A stretch of 64,000 nucleotides of DNA from Tipula vernalis (Eukaryota; Arthropoda; Insecta; Diptera; Tipulidae), in contig OY282558.1 in NCBI GenBank assembly GCA_958295665.1, forward strand, positions 19,157,409 to 19,221,408. Direction: 5' to 3'. The notes beneath the pieces were generated by a model that saw nothing but the letters and a program-made list of their open reading frames with translations, was not told the origin of the DNA and did no database searches. Within the stretch, counting starts at the first letter, position 1; each line of letters begins with the position of its first letter. Of the stretch, positions 35,658 to 45,980 are shown in pieces. A program made the position numbers and the translations under genes.

Positions 35658-37160
35658 AAGATTTTGATCTAAATTCTATTGATGATAAATATAATGTTGA
35701 AGAACATCTAGAAATATTAATTTCTGAAATCACCTCTATTAACACAAGTAAAAATACTCTCAAACCTAAACCTTGGTGGAATGACCTTATACAGAAACTA
35801 AGGAACATCAAAAAACACAAACAACTAATTTATAATTTAAACAAAAACATTTTTACCGCTATTGGTACAAAAACTTAAATTAACAATCAGAAGAGAAAAG
35901 AAAAAGTCTAGGAACATTTTTTTGATGAGCATCAATCATAAAACTAATAACTCTGATCTCTGGAATAATATTAATAAAATAAAAAATAAAAAACATTCCA
36001 ACTGCAGAATCTTAGAAGATCCAACACTAGCAAATAATTTTCCTTTCTCCTACGACTCCCCTCCTAATCCCTCAATTCTAATACTAATCCTGCGGAATTT
36101 AAAAACACTGAAATTTTTGACATTATTAAAAACTCCAATAATACTGCTCCAGGATATGATAAAATCTCATATAAAATCATTAAACAATTAGTTTCCACTA
36201 ATCTTAACCTAAATTATTTTAATAACATCTAACAAAATCAGATTTACCCTACAAAATGGAAAACATCATACACAATTGCCATTTTGAAAAAGGGGAGAGA
36301 TGATAGAAACATTAACTACCGTCCTATTTGCCTGTTACCTATTTTCTCAAAAATCTTCAATAAACTCATCTTAAAACGAATTAATGATCATCTAACCTCC
36401 AATAATATTCTTAACTATTACAATTTTGGTTTTAGAAAAAATATATGTATCACTGACTATTTTGTAGAAATGTTTAATTTCATCAACTCCCGCAAACAAC
36501 AAAACAAAAAAATTGTTTTAGTTAACACAGACATCTCCAAAGCTTTTAATAATGTAGATAAATATATTTTATTAAACATCTTTAAAAATCTCAATTTCCC
36601 TAGTAACATTACACATTGGATTTCTCAATTTCTTACAAATAGAATTATTTCTATTCAAAATATTAATCAAGCTTCCATCCACTACACTAATAAAGGTATT
36701 CCTCAGGGTAGCTGTTTGAGTCCTACCCTTTTTAATATCTATATATACCACTTCTTTACACGACATTAATAACCCCTATACAAAAATTTTCTTATACGGC
36801 GATGATATTTGCTTTGTAATTTCAGCCGATAACCATGATAACTTACAATTAATAACAGATTCTACTTTACTCTCATTAACTGATAAATTACAATCTTTAA
36901 AACTACAAATTAACCCTGATAAATCTCATTTTTTAAGACTATTCACTAATAAAAATAATTCCAAATCTCTAAATTTAAAAATTAATAATATCTATATAAA
37001 AGAAAGATTAACTACCAAAATACTGGGTACAACTTTAACTAACAGACTTTCATTATCAAATCATTACACAAACTTAAAAGCAAATATTTCCAATTCCATT
37101 AACTTACTTAAAACACTAACTCATTTCAATGGAGGTGTAAATCCTGAAACCAGACACCAA
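35658..37160 (+). pseudogene. I-group LINE reverse transcriptase remnant
   Basis: The connector (KPWWNDLIQKLRNIKKHK; SRNIFLMSINHK) leads to the RT: ILKKGRDDRNINYRPICLLP near 36285, VNTDISKAFNNVDKYI with the first catalytic Asp, KGIPQGSCLSPTLFNIYI and, after a frame change near 36765, FLYGDDICFVIS with the DD pair (YGDD where Jockey-like elements have FADD). It continues through LQSLKLQINPDKSHF and KILGTTL. The multiple stops and frameshifts are spread evenly, indicating neutral decay. Confidence 0.8.
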
Positions 37161-37491
37161 ATATAAAAAAGATCTTAAAATCTGTCAATCTATTTATTAA
37201 AAATGCTTCTCTGAGAGCTTTTTTAGGCTTCTTAAGAACTACACCGATTCCGGCTATAAAAATCTGAATCCCTAGAAACATCTTCAGATCTGGATTTTAT
37301 CAAAAAAAATCATTAAATGCAATATATCTCTTCCTAAACTTAATGAATTATGTTATAACTATTCTTTTCTTTCCAAAATTAAACCATTTCATAAAAAACA
37401 AACTTCTCCCACTAATTTTAGCATTATAACAAGTGTTGAAGGAATCACAAACAAAAATCTTATAAACCATTTTGAACGATATGCGTCATCT

Positions 37492-37911
37492 ATGGCTGAA
37501 ATTAATAAATATAATAACTTTGCAAAAATTTTCACAGATGGCTCCATAATTAACAATAAAGGCGGAATTGAAATTTTCGTTGAGGATAAAAATTGGAAAT
37601 TCGCCATCCAACTAAATAACCCTACTGATATTAAAAATATTGAAACCATTGCTATCAAAATTGGAATTACCATATCACTAATTATCAAAACCAATAATAT
37701 TATCATTATTACTGACTCTCAAAGCTCTTGTATTTCCTTAAAAACGGCTCTATTACACTATAAAAATCAAATTATTGACACTGCCGGCCATAATAAAATT
37801 AAAAATTTTGTCATTCCTTGGTTCCCGGGTCACTGTGGCTTAAAAGGAAATACCATAGCAGATGGTTTAGCAAAAAAAAAACAGTTTTTCTCCTACACAC
37901 TTTCTCGATAA
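37492..37911 (+). pseudogene. LINE-encoded RNase H
   Basis: A single open frame carries the RNase H signature order: IFTDGSIINNKGG (Asp), NIETIAIKIGI (Glu), IIITDSQSSCISL (Asp), then WFPGHCGLKGNTIADGLAKK (His and final Asp). It would remove the RNA template during second-strand synthesis. It is the best preserved domain of this element, with all four acidic or His positions present. Confidence 0.85.
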
Positions 37912-37989
37912 TGAACCTACTCTCACAGACGTGTTTAATAATATCTCCAGATCTATGAATAATAAAACAAATTTGCCCTTCTCCAAGAT

Positions 37990-38299
37990 CATCTTTCCTC
38001 TTTAAAGACTCTAATTGTACATCCTGTCAAACCAGATTAATTTATAGATTAATCTCGGGTCATACAGTTAATAAAAAATTTAAATTCCTTTTAGGACTTG
38101 AAACTACACCTGATTGTGAGATTTGCAACACCGTTGAAGATAACGAACATATTATTAACGATTGTGTCATATATAACAACATAAGAAATGATTTCCCACT
38201 TTTATACAGAAAGTCCTTGTTAAATATCTTAAGAGATCAGAGAATGGAAGAATATAAAATATTGTGTGATTTTGTGGATAAAATTAATTACAAACTGTG
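37990..38299 (+). pseudogene. LINE C-terminal zinc-binding tail
   Basis: Reads CTSCQTRLIYRLISGHTVNK, then CEICNTVEDNEHIINDC and a stop at about 38297-38299 after DFVDKINYKL. The CxxC...CxxC...H...C pattern after RNase H is a common C-terminal end of I-group and related LINE ORF2 proteins. Confidence 0.7.
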
Positions 38300-39696
38300 A
38301 ATTAAGACTACGTTTAATTTTTATTGACTCATTTTCACACAATGATGTTTTCGTTTTGAAATCATTTCATTTTATTTTTGTATTTTCTTATTTGTATTTT
38401 CTTTAAAACATTATATTACTAAGACTTATGAATATTTTATAATTTAATTTAAAATTAATTTTTAATTTCAAAACTCTTATTACTAATATGTATCCTTTCA
38501 TTTTCTTTATAATACTCCTCATTTAATAAACTTTCATTTAATCTAATTTAATTATTAAATTTTGTTTTATATAATTATGCTTAATTTAATTATTGGATTT
38601 TATAAATTTAATTTCAACTATGCACACTTTATTCAACCCTCCAGAACCTCCCCTGAGTGGTCTTTGAAAATCTGGGCTGTTCTCAACTCACTGGTCAGAT
38701 CTTTCCTGAGCAAATTTAAAAACAAACCAACAATACAGGGGTTTTAGTAAAACATTGATTAAATATCTATAAAAAAGATTTTATTAATTGATTTTCAAAT
38801 CATATATTTATCAATTATCCTTCTTGATAACGTAGAAATCAAAATTCATTTTTGTAAGATTTTTCATTTAAGAAAAACGATATTAAAAAAACATAACTTT
38901 TCATATGTATTGTATGAAAAATCCATTTTTGTTTTCTTTCTATCCCCCTTATATTAAGTTCGAATTTGATGCTGACGGCTTCTATAGCTAGGAATGCTTT
39001 GCCATAATTTAAAGTTTTTGACGTTCTTTTGACAAAATTGTCGAAAAGTCAAATTTTTTAGCGTTTTACCCATCTCTGGTTGAAACGTCTATTGTAACTG
39101 GGATATATAAGTAAGTCTGTTTTCAGATTTATTACTTCAACAAAATATCTCTATTAAATCCTTGGGCGTCTAACCTTTGTAAAGTCGTAAATAATGTTCA
39201 GGCATTGAATAACATCGTTAAAATAAAAAAACGTCTTATACTGAATGATTTAATTAAAAATGTTTACCATTGCCTAAAAACAAGCAAATTTGTATTCAAT
39301 TAACCGTAAGAAGCTTTATGAAATTTTCGTCCCAAACATAAATTCAAAAAGTATGATATACTTATTAAATTCCGTTGCTCTGTTGTTGTTATGTTTCCCA
39401 AAGAACATTAAAAATACAAAATCAACAAAAATCTCAGAATGATGATTGCCTTAAAGCCGCGCCCAGACGATTGCAAATAATACACGAATATGATGCTATT
39501 TGTGAAATGACAAATCGTGTGGACAGAAAACAAATACAAATATACATTCCCCGGAATCCGTGACATATATAAACCTACATAGTTTGCGTTTGAGCCTATG
39601 GATACATTTCTGGGAAATGCACTTAGTTTTTGTAATAGCAAAATATTAAATAAGGAGGTAAGCTTATTCTGTTGAATAAGTATGATGAAAGAAACA
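38300..39696. other. Non-coding; holds one copy of a dispersed repeat
   Basis: No gene. The segment near 38920-39060 (TATCCCCCTTATATTAAG ... GCTGACGGCTTCTATA) is a diverged, oppositely oriented relative of 24520-24660 (TATCCCCCTTAAATTAAG ... CTGACGGCTTGTATA on the minus strand). Confidence 0.45.
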
Positions 39697-39877
39697 TACG
39701 AAGAAAGCATCTTCTGCTTTAGATGCTACAAGTAAAAAAAGAACCAACATCATGGACGATTGTTCTTTATACGGAGAATTACTTGCTAATAAATTCAGGG
39801 CGCTAAGCATAAGAACGCGAAAAATCCTTTCAAATAAAATGGATAATATGGATGATATTGTATATGATGAAACATGA
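39697..39877 (+). pseudogene. BESS-like C-terminus of a Harbinger DNA-binding protein
   Basis: The frame ending in TGA 39875-39877 reads ASSALDATSKKRTNIMDDCS then LYGELLANKFRALSIRTRKI and LSNKMDNMDDIVYDE. Acidic residue, Y/F-G-x-LLAxKxRxL and a following basic helix resemble the BESS-type interaction tail of MADF-domain proteins, which accompany transposases in some PIF/Harbinger elements. The MADF domain itself is missing. A Harbinger transposase tail lies convergently 0.7 kb away, which supports this reading. Confidence 0.45.
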
Positions 39878-40511
39878 AATTATCATAATGTATCAATGCC
39901 AGCCTCTTCCCATTCCTACTTCGTTAATAAGACATACTGATACCCATAAGATTCAAACACTATGAACAGACATCCACTCGATATTCGTATGTCGAATGCT
40001 AATCCTGATATTCAAATTTTCAAGTGTCACACACCAATCTCCATTCAAGAAACATTCTCAAACCGATTCTACGTTATCCACACCATACTTGTATTCTATC
40101 CCTAACAACAAACACACTAAAAGCCATTCAAGTACATCCACATACAATACGTATCCTATCCATAATACAGAACAATTTTTTCGACGAAGTACACGCAATA
40201 CCGCCCAATAATATAACAATTATAAATTCATCATTCATATCACCTTATACTCAAAACATTACCATATACAGCTCTAGGTCATCCAAATCCAATTCCATAT
40301 CGTATAGCTGAAAGAACTACAGTCCTCTTAATTTGCCTCTGCCTTATGTTCAACAAATGATGGACGGATCTGAAATTGAAAGTCCAAGTATTATTATTGA
40401 TGGTCATGCAACTTCATTAAAGGAGTACTTCTCAAAGTTCATCCAAATCAATTTTATATTACCATTCAAAACTTCCGGCTCCCATGAAATATTCACCAAA
40501 TTCTTCACGGA

Positions 40512-40778
40512 TTAGTTTGTCTTCAAGAGTTGACCTTCTACACCCATTTTTTTAAATGGGAGAAAGGAATTTACCGGTCTCAATACCACGAATTGCTCCG
40601 TGTCTAACATTCCTGGTGGTGTGTATATTGCATTCGATATTTTACTATTACGCAAAAAAATGTGTAATAAAACACATGTAATTGTCACCATTGCCATCTT
40701 TTCTTGGCTCAATAAAATTGGCGATCGGATGCCGAACGCATTCTCTGCGAGTCCTTGAAATCCTATAGTTAAAAACAC
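40512..40778 (-). pseudogene. PIF/Harbinger transposase C-terminal fragment
   Basis: Minus-strand frame: FQGLAENAFGIRSPIL, SQEKMAMVTITCVLLHIFLR, AIYTPPGMLDTE. The order ENAFGI (with the third catalytic Glu), CxLHNFLR-like and YTPPGxxDTE is characteristic of the DDE_Tnp_4/HARBI1-like nuclease. Only the last third remains; no terminal repeats were identified. Confidence 0.75.
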
Positions 40779-40903
40779 TTTCTATACTACCTTGCGAATG
40801 AACATCAGGACTTATTCTGATTAATTGTTTTTAATCCTAATCCAACCAATATATTTTTATTAGGTCAGTAAATTCATATTCTAATCAAATAATTTACTAT
40901 ATT

Positions 40904-42317
40904 CAGTGGCGTAACTACAAATTTGGGGCCCTCCGCAAAACTTTTGTTGGGTCTCTAAAAATGTTTCTTGTTCCTGTGAACAAGTAAAGCTTTTATTGTA
41001 CACACAAATTTTCTTTCCGCCCTTTTTTAATTAAAAACTTATTTTTTCCGATTATCCAGCTTCCAGCCTCGCATTAATTAAAATTATCTGATTTCGATAA
41101 ATTTAACATTTTTATGAATTTTGAAGATGATAAAAAACATTCAAGTTCCAAAAGCCGAAAATAGATGTGTTTCGAAATAATCTCAAAAATGTCGAATTAT
41201 TCGTAATTATGTAAAACCGAAAGAAACCCTACTCGCGCTAATCACCGCCAAGTAAAATTTAAACAATCTGAACATCCTTGAATAATTTCGGATATCTTAT
41301 GAAATCGAAGAAATATCGAAATTTTAGCATAATCTCGAGAAAATCTCCCTAAATATCACGATTCATATGTGTTATTCTGCAAGTTCCCGAACTCAAAGAT
41401 AGCCCCAGAACATTACCATACAAAATGCGATAAAATTTGAAAATCTTGAATAATCCTAAAATTGTCGAAAAACTTTACAAATCTAGAATAAACCGAATAA
41501 TTCTAAAAATTTCTGTGGTATATGAATCTCGATTGATCTCGAACAATTTCAATAATACCGAAAAATCTGGATATTAATGAATATTTTTGGAAAGCCTGCT
41601 ATCTCAAGAAATTTTAAAAAGTGATCATAAGATGAAATTTGAGACAAGGGGATATCAAATCTCACCGAGAACAAACCAAAAAAAAAAAAAAAACCTTCCG
41701 GTTTACCGCTAAATTCAATTTTTATTTACCTTTTACCGGTGATCAAAATAAACCGGTAAATGAGAAGCTGTAAATCGAACGAACTATAATTCAGTATAGA
41801 GGTTGGCTGATTTGGCTTAAAAATCCATTGATTCCTTTTTTAAACACAAAAGCGCTTCTAATGAGGGAAATGGTTTTCAATCATGATCGTGCAAAAGTTT
41901 GAATTTGTTTTGAAAAAGGTTGAGCTTGAAGTGCAAAAGGGGTAAACTTGGAATGCAAAACGTAAATATAAATCAAACGATCCAACAAACGAGTTTAGTG
42001 AATTTTCTTCTAAATCTAAATGTCAGTCCGAATTCAGAGGCATTTTTATTTCTATGAGGTCGCATTACTTGTAATTACTCAGACATTTACCTTCAGCAGC
42101 GGAGGAGAATTTGTTGGGCCCTGTCCTAACGACAGAAATAATTTCGTCTTTCTCTAAAAATTAGAAAATTTAAACTTTATCTGAACTTCCATCTATCTAA
42201 TCTCGATTTTTAATTAACATTTGACTGCTTGATACAGATCGGGAGCCCCAATAACTATGCCCCCCCCCCCCCCCCCTCCGAGATTGCGGGTGTTGCGGAT
42301 ACCTAGTTTCGCCACTG
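40904..42317. mobile_element. Non-autonomous hAT element
   Basis: Ends CAGTGGCGTAACTA (left) and CAGTGGCGAAACTA (right, complement) are flanked by a perfect 8 bp duplication ACTATATT (40896-40903 and 42318-42325), diagnostic for hAT. The 1414 bp interior has no transposase. It contains a run of about 18 C near 42260 and GGGGCC/GGAGCC motifs next to each end. The same CAGTGGCGTAACTAC terminus occurs at 3809-3823. Confidence 0.9.
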
Positions 42318-42325
42318 ACTATATT

Positions 42326-43346
42326 TCTGCAAAGAATGTTTCAAAATGCATATAACAAATAAGCAAAAAGGCATACCTTGGGTGGATTAGGGTTAAAATA
42401 TGACATTTCACACAATCAAAATTGGTATAGAGCCATCTATTAGAATTTTTTAAACTAAAATCCCTCTGCCGTTAATTGTCTGTGTAACTACTTTTAACAA
42501 CTACAATGAAATACAAGTACTTGTGAGTAGTTTGCTCATGCCAATGGAACACGCTTATAATCTGAGCTTAAAATTTACCTATCTCTACTTTTATTTAATG
42601 ACACCATCCGTCATCTTCGTTTTCGTAATCTCCTTCGCCCATTTTATATGATTTTGGCACAGCCAAACATCATATGTGTTGCGCATGCAACAATAACATC
42701 ATCATCATCATCACCAATCATTTTTATTATTTTTGAGTGTAATTTAATATTTTTCAACAAAATTTTCACTTAATTATGATGAAATGTCACTTTCTATTTC
42801 TAGCGGTCACAATCGTGTAGACAGCCAAATCCATATTTGTCGTGTGTTTCTAAAGGTGTTTGTACTTTTAGAAAAGAAGCGATGTTTTACCTCTATGTAT
42901 CATAGACATAAGCGGAAATCTCATTAAAAATCCTCTCAATGTTTTAAATAAAGAAGAACGTCTCGACAACATTTAATATCCTGATCAGTGATCCTACAGA
43001 ATTGCATTATTTTTTTATTTTATATTGTAATAATCAGACCGAGACATAAGCAAAACAGAGTGTATCCTTAGAGTAGTAAAAAAGTAAGTTCAGCAAAGTT
43101 GTATTATACTGTTCATAATGTTTTGAATGGTATAGCAAGAAAAAGTATTTTCTGCTGAAAAATCCTTAGCATTTGCAAACGCTTCACGTTCTAAGAAATA
43201 AAATTGCTTGTAACATTAGCAAATGCTATTTGTTATTCAAACAATCCAATATCTAGGAATCCTATCGTGTATTTGTTTTCTCAGTATTTTTCTCATCTAA
43301 TCCTTTAATTATTTATAAATCAACAACATTCACGTACATATACACA
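42326..43346. other. No gene seen; ATC microsatellite
   Basis: Short (ATC)n tract near 42690-42712. Otherwise AT-rich with no coding features. Confidence 0.5.
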
Positions 43347-43348
43347 TA

Positions 43349-44929
43349 CACTAGTGGAAATAAATATAACGGCAACTGCAAAAATGATCTAAACATGTGA
43401 TAACGATTATAAAAATTAAAAATTCAGTTATTATCTTAAAATAATATTTATTGCGCAATGATTCATAATATCTATTAATTGCATTAAGATTAACAATTAA
43501 CGGTTTTTAAAATTCAATATTTTTTGTACCAAAATAATTGGAAATAATTATAACGGCAACGAGCATTTATATGATTTGTTGTTTAGCTAATAGTGTGTGC
43601 TAGCGCCGCCTTTATTGATAACTTCAAAAATTCTATCGGGCATCGAATTGATTAATTTTTGAAGCTCTGATATAGGTATATCCCTCCATTCTTTTTGAAT
43701 TGCATCCTTTAGTTGTTCGACCGTCGTAAATTGCCTTCCTTTAGCGTATACCTTTCGCACTAATATACCCCATAGATTTTCTATAGGGTTTAAATCAGGG
43801 CTAATAGCAGGCCACTCTAGTACTTCAATATTTTTACTTCTTAGCCAATTTTTTGTTGCCTTTGCAGAATGAATGGAAGCATTATCGTGTTGAAATATAA
43901 AATTTTCATTGATTCTATCCGCAAACTCCAACAAAACGTTGTCTAATAAATTAATGTAATAGTCGGCATTCATTTTAGTACTTATCCAACAAATTGGGGT
44001 TTTACCGTTGTAACAAAAAGCTGCCCAAACCATAAGAGATCCTCCTCCAAAATTTCTGCTCATTCTAACTTCAACATCTTTAGACAAATTATGCCAATAG
44101 AATTGATTTCCATCAGGCCCATCTAAATTGAATTTTTTTTTCATCGCTTAAAATTACATTCTGCCATTCCGACCGCCAATGCATATGTTTTTTTGCGAAT
44201 TCCAATCGTGCCTGTTTATGGTGTGGTGTTAATTTAGGTTTCTTTTTCCTTTTCAGCCATTTTACCTTCTCAGATTGCTGTAAAATTTGCCGAATCCTTC
44301 TTGTTGTTGTTGGTACGTTTAGATCTGCTTTTATCTCAGACGATGTGCTGTGTTCTTTTCTAGCTTTCTCGATGATGGCATTTTTCATTCTTTTTGATAT
44401 GGTTGGTTTTCGTCCTGGTCTTTTTGTCTTGCCATAAAATTGTCCCAAATTAACAAAATTGTCCACCACGGTTGGATTTCTTCCTATTTTTTTTGCTATT
44501 CGCCTATTAGAAAGTCCCATTGACTTGTAGGATTGAATTCGGCCTTTTTCTATTTCGCTAAGCGATACTCCTCTAGGCATTTTAATTTAATGTAATTATA
44601 ACACCACAAAAACTAATAAAAACTATTTTAATTTCAAAAGTGAATAGGTCCTAACTATAGAAGATAAAATACGAAACTAAAATACATTGACACAATAGCA
44701 AAAAAACGATAATCGTAAGTGCCGTTATAAATATTTCCTATGGGAAACAAGAAAAAAAACTAAATATTGTTATTATACTCTAATAAGAAAGAAGGAGAAA
44801 GAAATAGTAAATAAGAATGTTGTAGAATATCAAAGAGAATTAAATAATACAAAATATTTATTTGCCAAATTTATATTTTTAATAATTTAACATGTTTCGT
44901 GGTTGCCGTTATATTTATTTCCTCTAGTG
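43349..44929 (-). mobile_element. Tc3-like DNA transposon, nearly intact
   Basis: 28 bp terminal inverted repeats (43349-43376 and 44902-44929) match at 27 of 28 positions; the right end reads CACTAGAGGAAATAAATATA, and TA lies on both sides (43347-43348, 44930-44931). Inner partial copies of the terminus (GGAAATAATTATAACGGCAA near 43538; a GCCGTTATAAATATTTCC copy near 44722) form an IR/DR layout with about 190 bp arms. Length 1581 bp; a different family from 13721-15251 (different ends, diverged transposase). Confidence 0.95.
43587..44580 (-). CDS. Tc3-like DD34E transposase (single frameshift)
   Basis: Cut-and-paste transposase of the surrounding element. ATG at 44580 (MPRGVSLSEIEKGRI). Two helix-turn-helix regions with LSNRRIAKKIGRNP and RKPTISKRMKNAI are followed by the catalytic core: Asp in ILSDEKK, the conserved NLDGPDGNQFYW, NFGGGSLMVWAAF, Asp in IFQHDNASIHSA and Glu in SPDLNPIENLWG with 34 residues between. 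C-terminus IFEVINKGGASTHY, stop at 43587. The only defect seen is one extra A in an A9 run at about 44141, immediately after the first catalytic motif. It would be repaired by a -1 slip or could be a sequencing error, so this may be a recently active copy. Confidence 0.93.
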
Positions 44930-44931
44930 TA

Positions 44932-45668
44932 CATAGGCTAAATTTGAATATACAATTCACGTGCGATATTGAATCTAATATTTGAAAATTAATTTTCATC
45001 AGAAACTCTTCAAGGTTGTCTAACAGATATTATATTTAATTATTATTTTAATGATTTATCGATGGATAATACCCTCACTTCCAATAAATGGGAGTAAAAT
45101 TATGAAATCGACCCCAAATTAATTTTTAAAATAATTGGACGGTTTCCCTCCTACGTGTCATACCGAATCGAAACTATTCAGATAAATTGAATATGTATTG
45201 ATGTTCGATGATATTAATAAACCTATTATTTTAAACAATTATTTAATTGTTGTATTTTGAACAATTTTATTTTAAAACGAAAAAGTCAAAAGTTCAGAAA
45301 TTATATTGCTTTTCGACTTTTCGAGTGGTGCTTATGTCACAGTTACAACAATTTTTTTGCTATCAAAATATTTTCTCAACATTTTGTGTATATATGTGTG
45401 TGTGTGTATTAATGTTATTAAACTTGAAGTTTTATTTTATATTGAGAGGTTATGAACCCAATAAGTCAAAAGTTATTTATTGAACACACAAGTATTAATT
45501 GTTGTTGGGTTATTGTATGGAAATTCTAGGCACAAAAAAAAATGATTTAATATTTGTAATGAGATTTCAAGTTTAATTTCAAGTTGAAAATTGTTTGCGT
45601 ATTAATTCACAATGGATTTGATTTTATCTTTACTTAAAATGTGGCATTTTTTCAAATAGATGAGTAAG
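44932..45668. other. No gene seen; GT microsatellite
   Basis: AT-rich, with a short ATATGTGTGTGTGTGT tract near 45390-45408. Confidence 0.5.
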
Positions 45669-45880
45669 TAATTGGATTCCAGACTTCTTGGTGTCTATAC
45701 TGAGTTAAGTGATGTTCGAAAATCAGAAAAAGTTTCTGAATATTGCGATGCACATAACGTTGTATGTGAAATAAACAAAAGGAGTGCAAGTCATTGCGAA
45801 CAAATATTCAAGAAACTGCATCTCGTCTATAGTCCAATCGGTGAAATTTTTAAAGATTACAGCGGTCACGGTTTGTAAGT
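45669..45880 (+). other. Possible coding exon of unknown gene
   Basis: An open frame reads RLLGVYTELSDVRKSEKVSE, YCDAHNVVCEINKRSASHCE, QIFKKLHLVYSPIGEIFKDY, SGHGL and runs into a GTAAGT donor-like sequence at 45881-45886. A GGATTCCAG acceptor-like site ends near 45691. Composition (five Cys/His-spaced residues, no homopolymers) is more protein-like than neighbouring frames. No family was recognised and no partner exon was found. It could be a transposon or gene relic, or chance. Confidence 0.25.
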
Positions 45881-45980
45881 TTGTAAATAATAAATTAATT
45901 TTGGAGCCATTACTCTGGGTAATCGTAAAGTCACATGTTTCATAATCCAAGGAAGATATAATCAAAATTTCGTCTTCCAT

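Larger units (their letters stand above)
34620..38299 (+). mobile_element. Decayed I-group LINE with RNase H
   Basis: Plus-strand remnants in order: ORF1-like protein (34620-35040), endonuclease (35041-35657), RT (36240-37160), RNase H (37492-37911) and C-terminal zinc motif (about 38010-38170). RNase H in a LINE is typical of the I/Loa/Outcast assemblage. An internal deletion joins ORF1 directly to the middle of the endonuclease. No poly(A) tail or target duplication was identified, so both ends are approximate. Confidence 0.85.

Noticed and set aside
37389..37706. 105-codon minus-strand hydrophobic frame
   Set aside because: It is the antisense shadow of the LINE RNase H on the plus strand.
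39375..39710. Overlapping open frames on both strands
   Set aside because: No motif. The plus frame becomes BESS-like only after 39697, where it is annotated separately.
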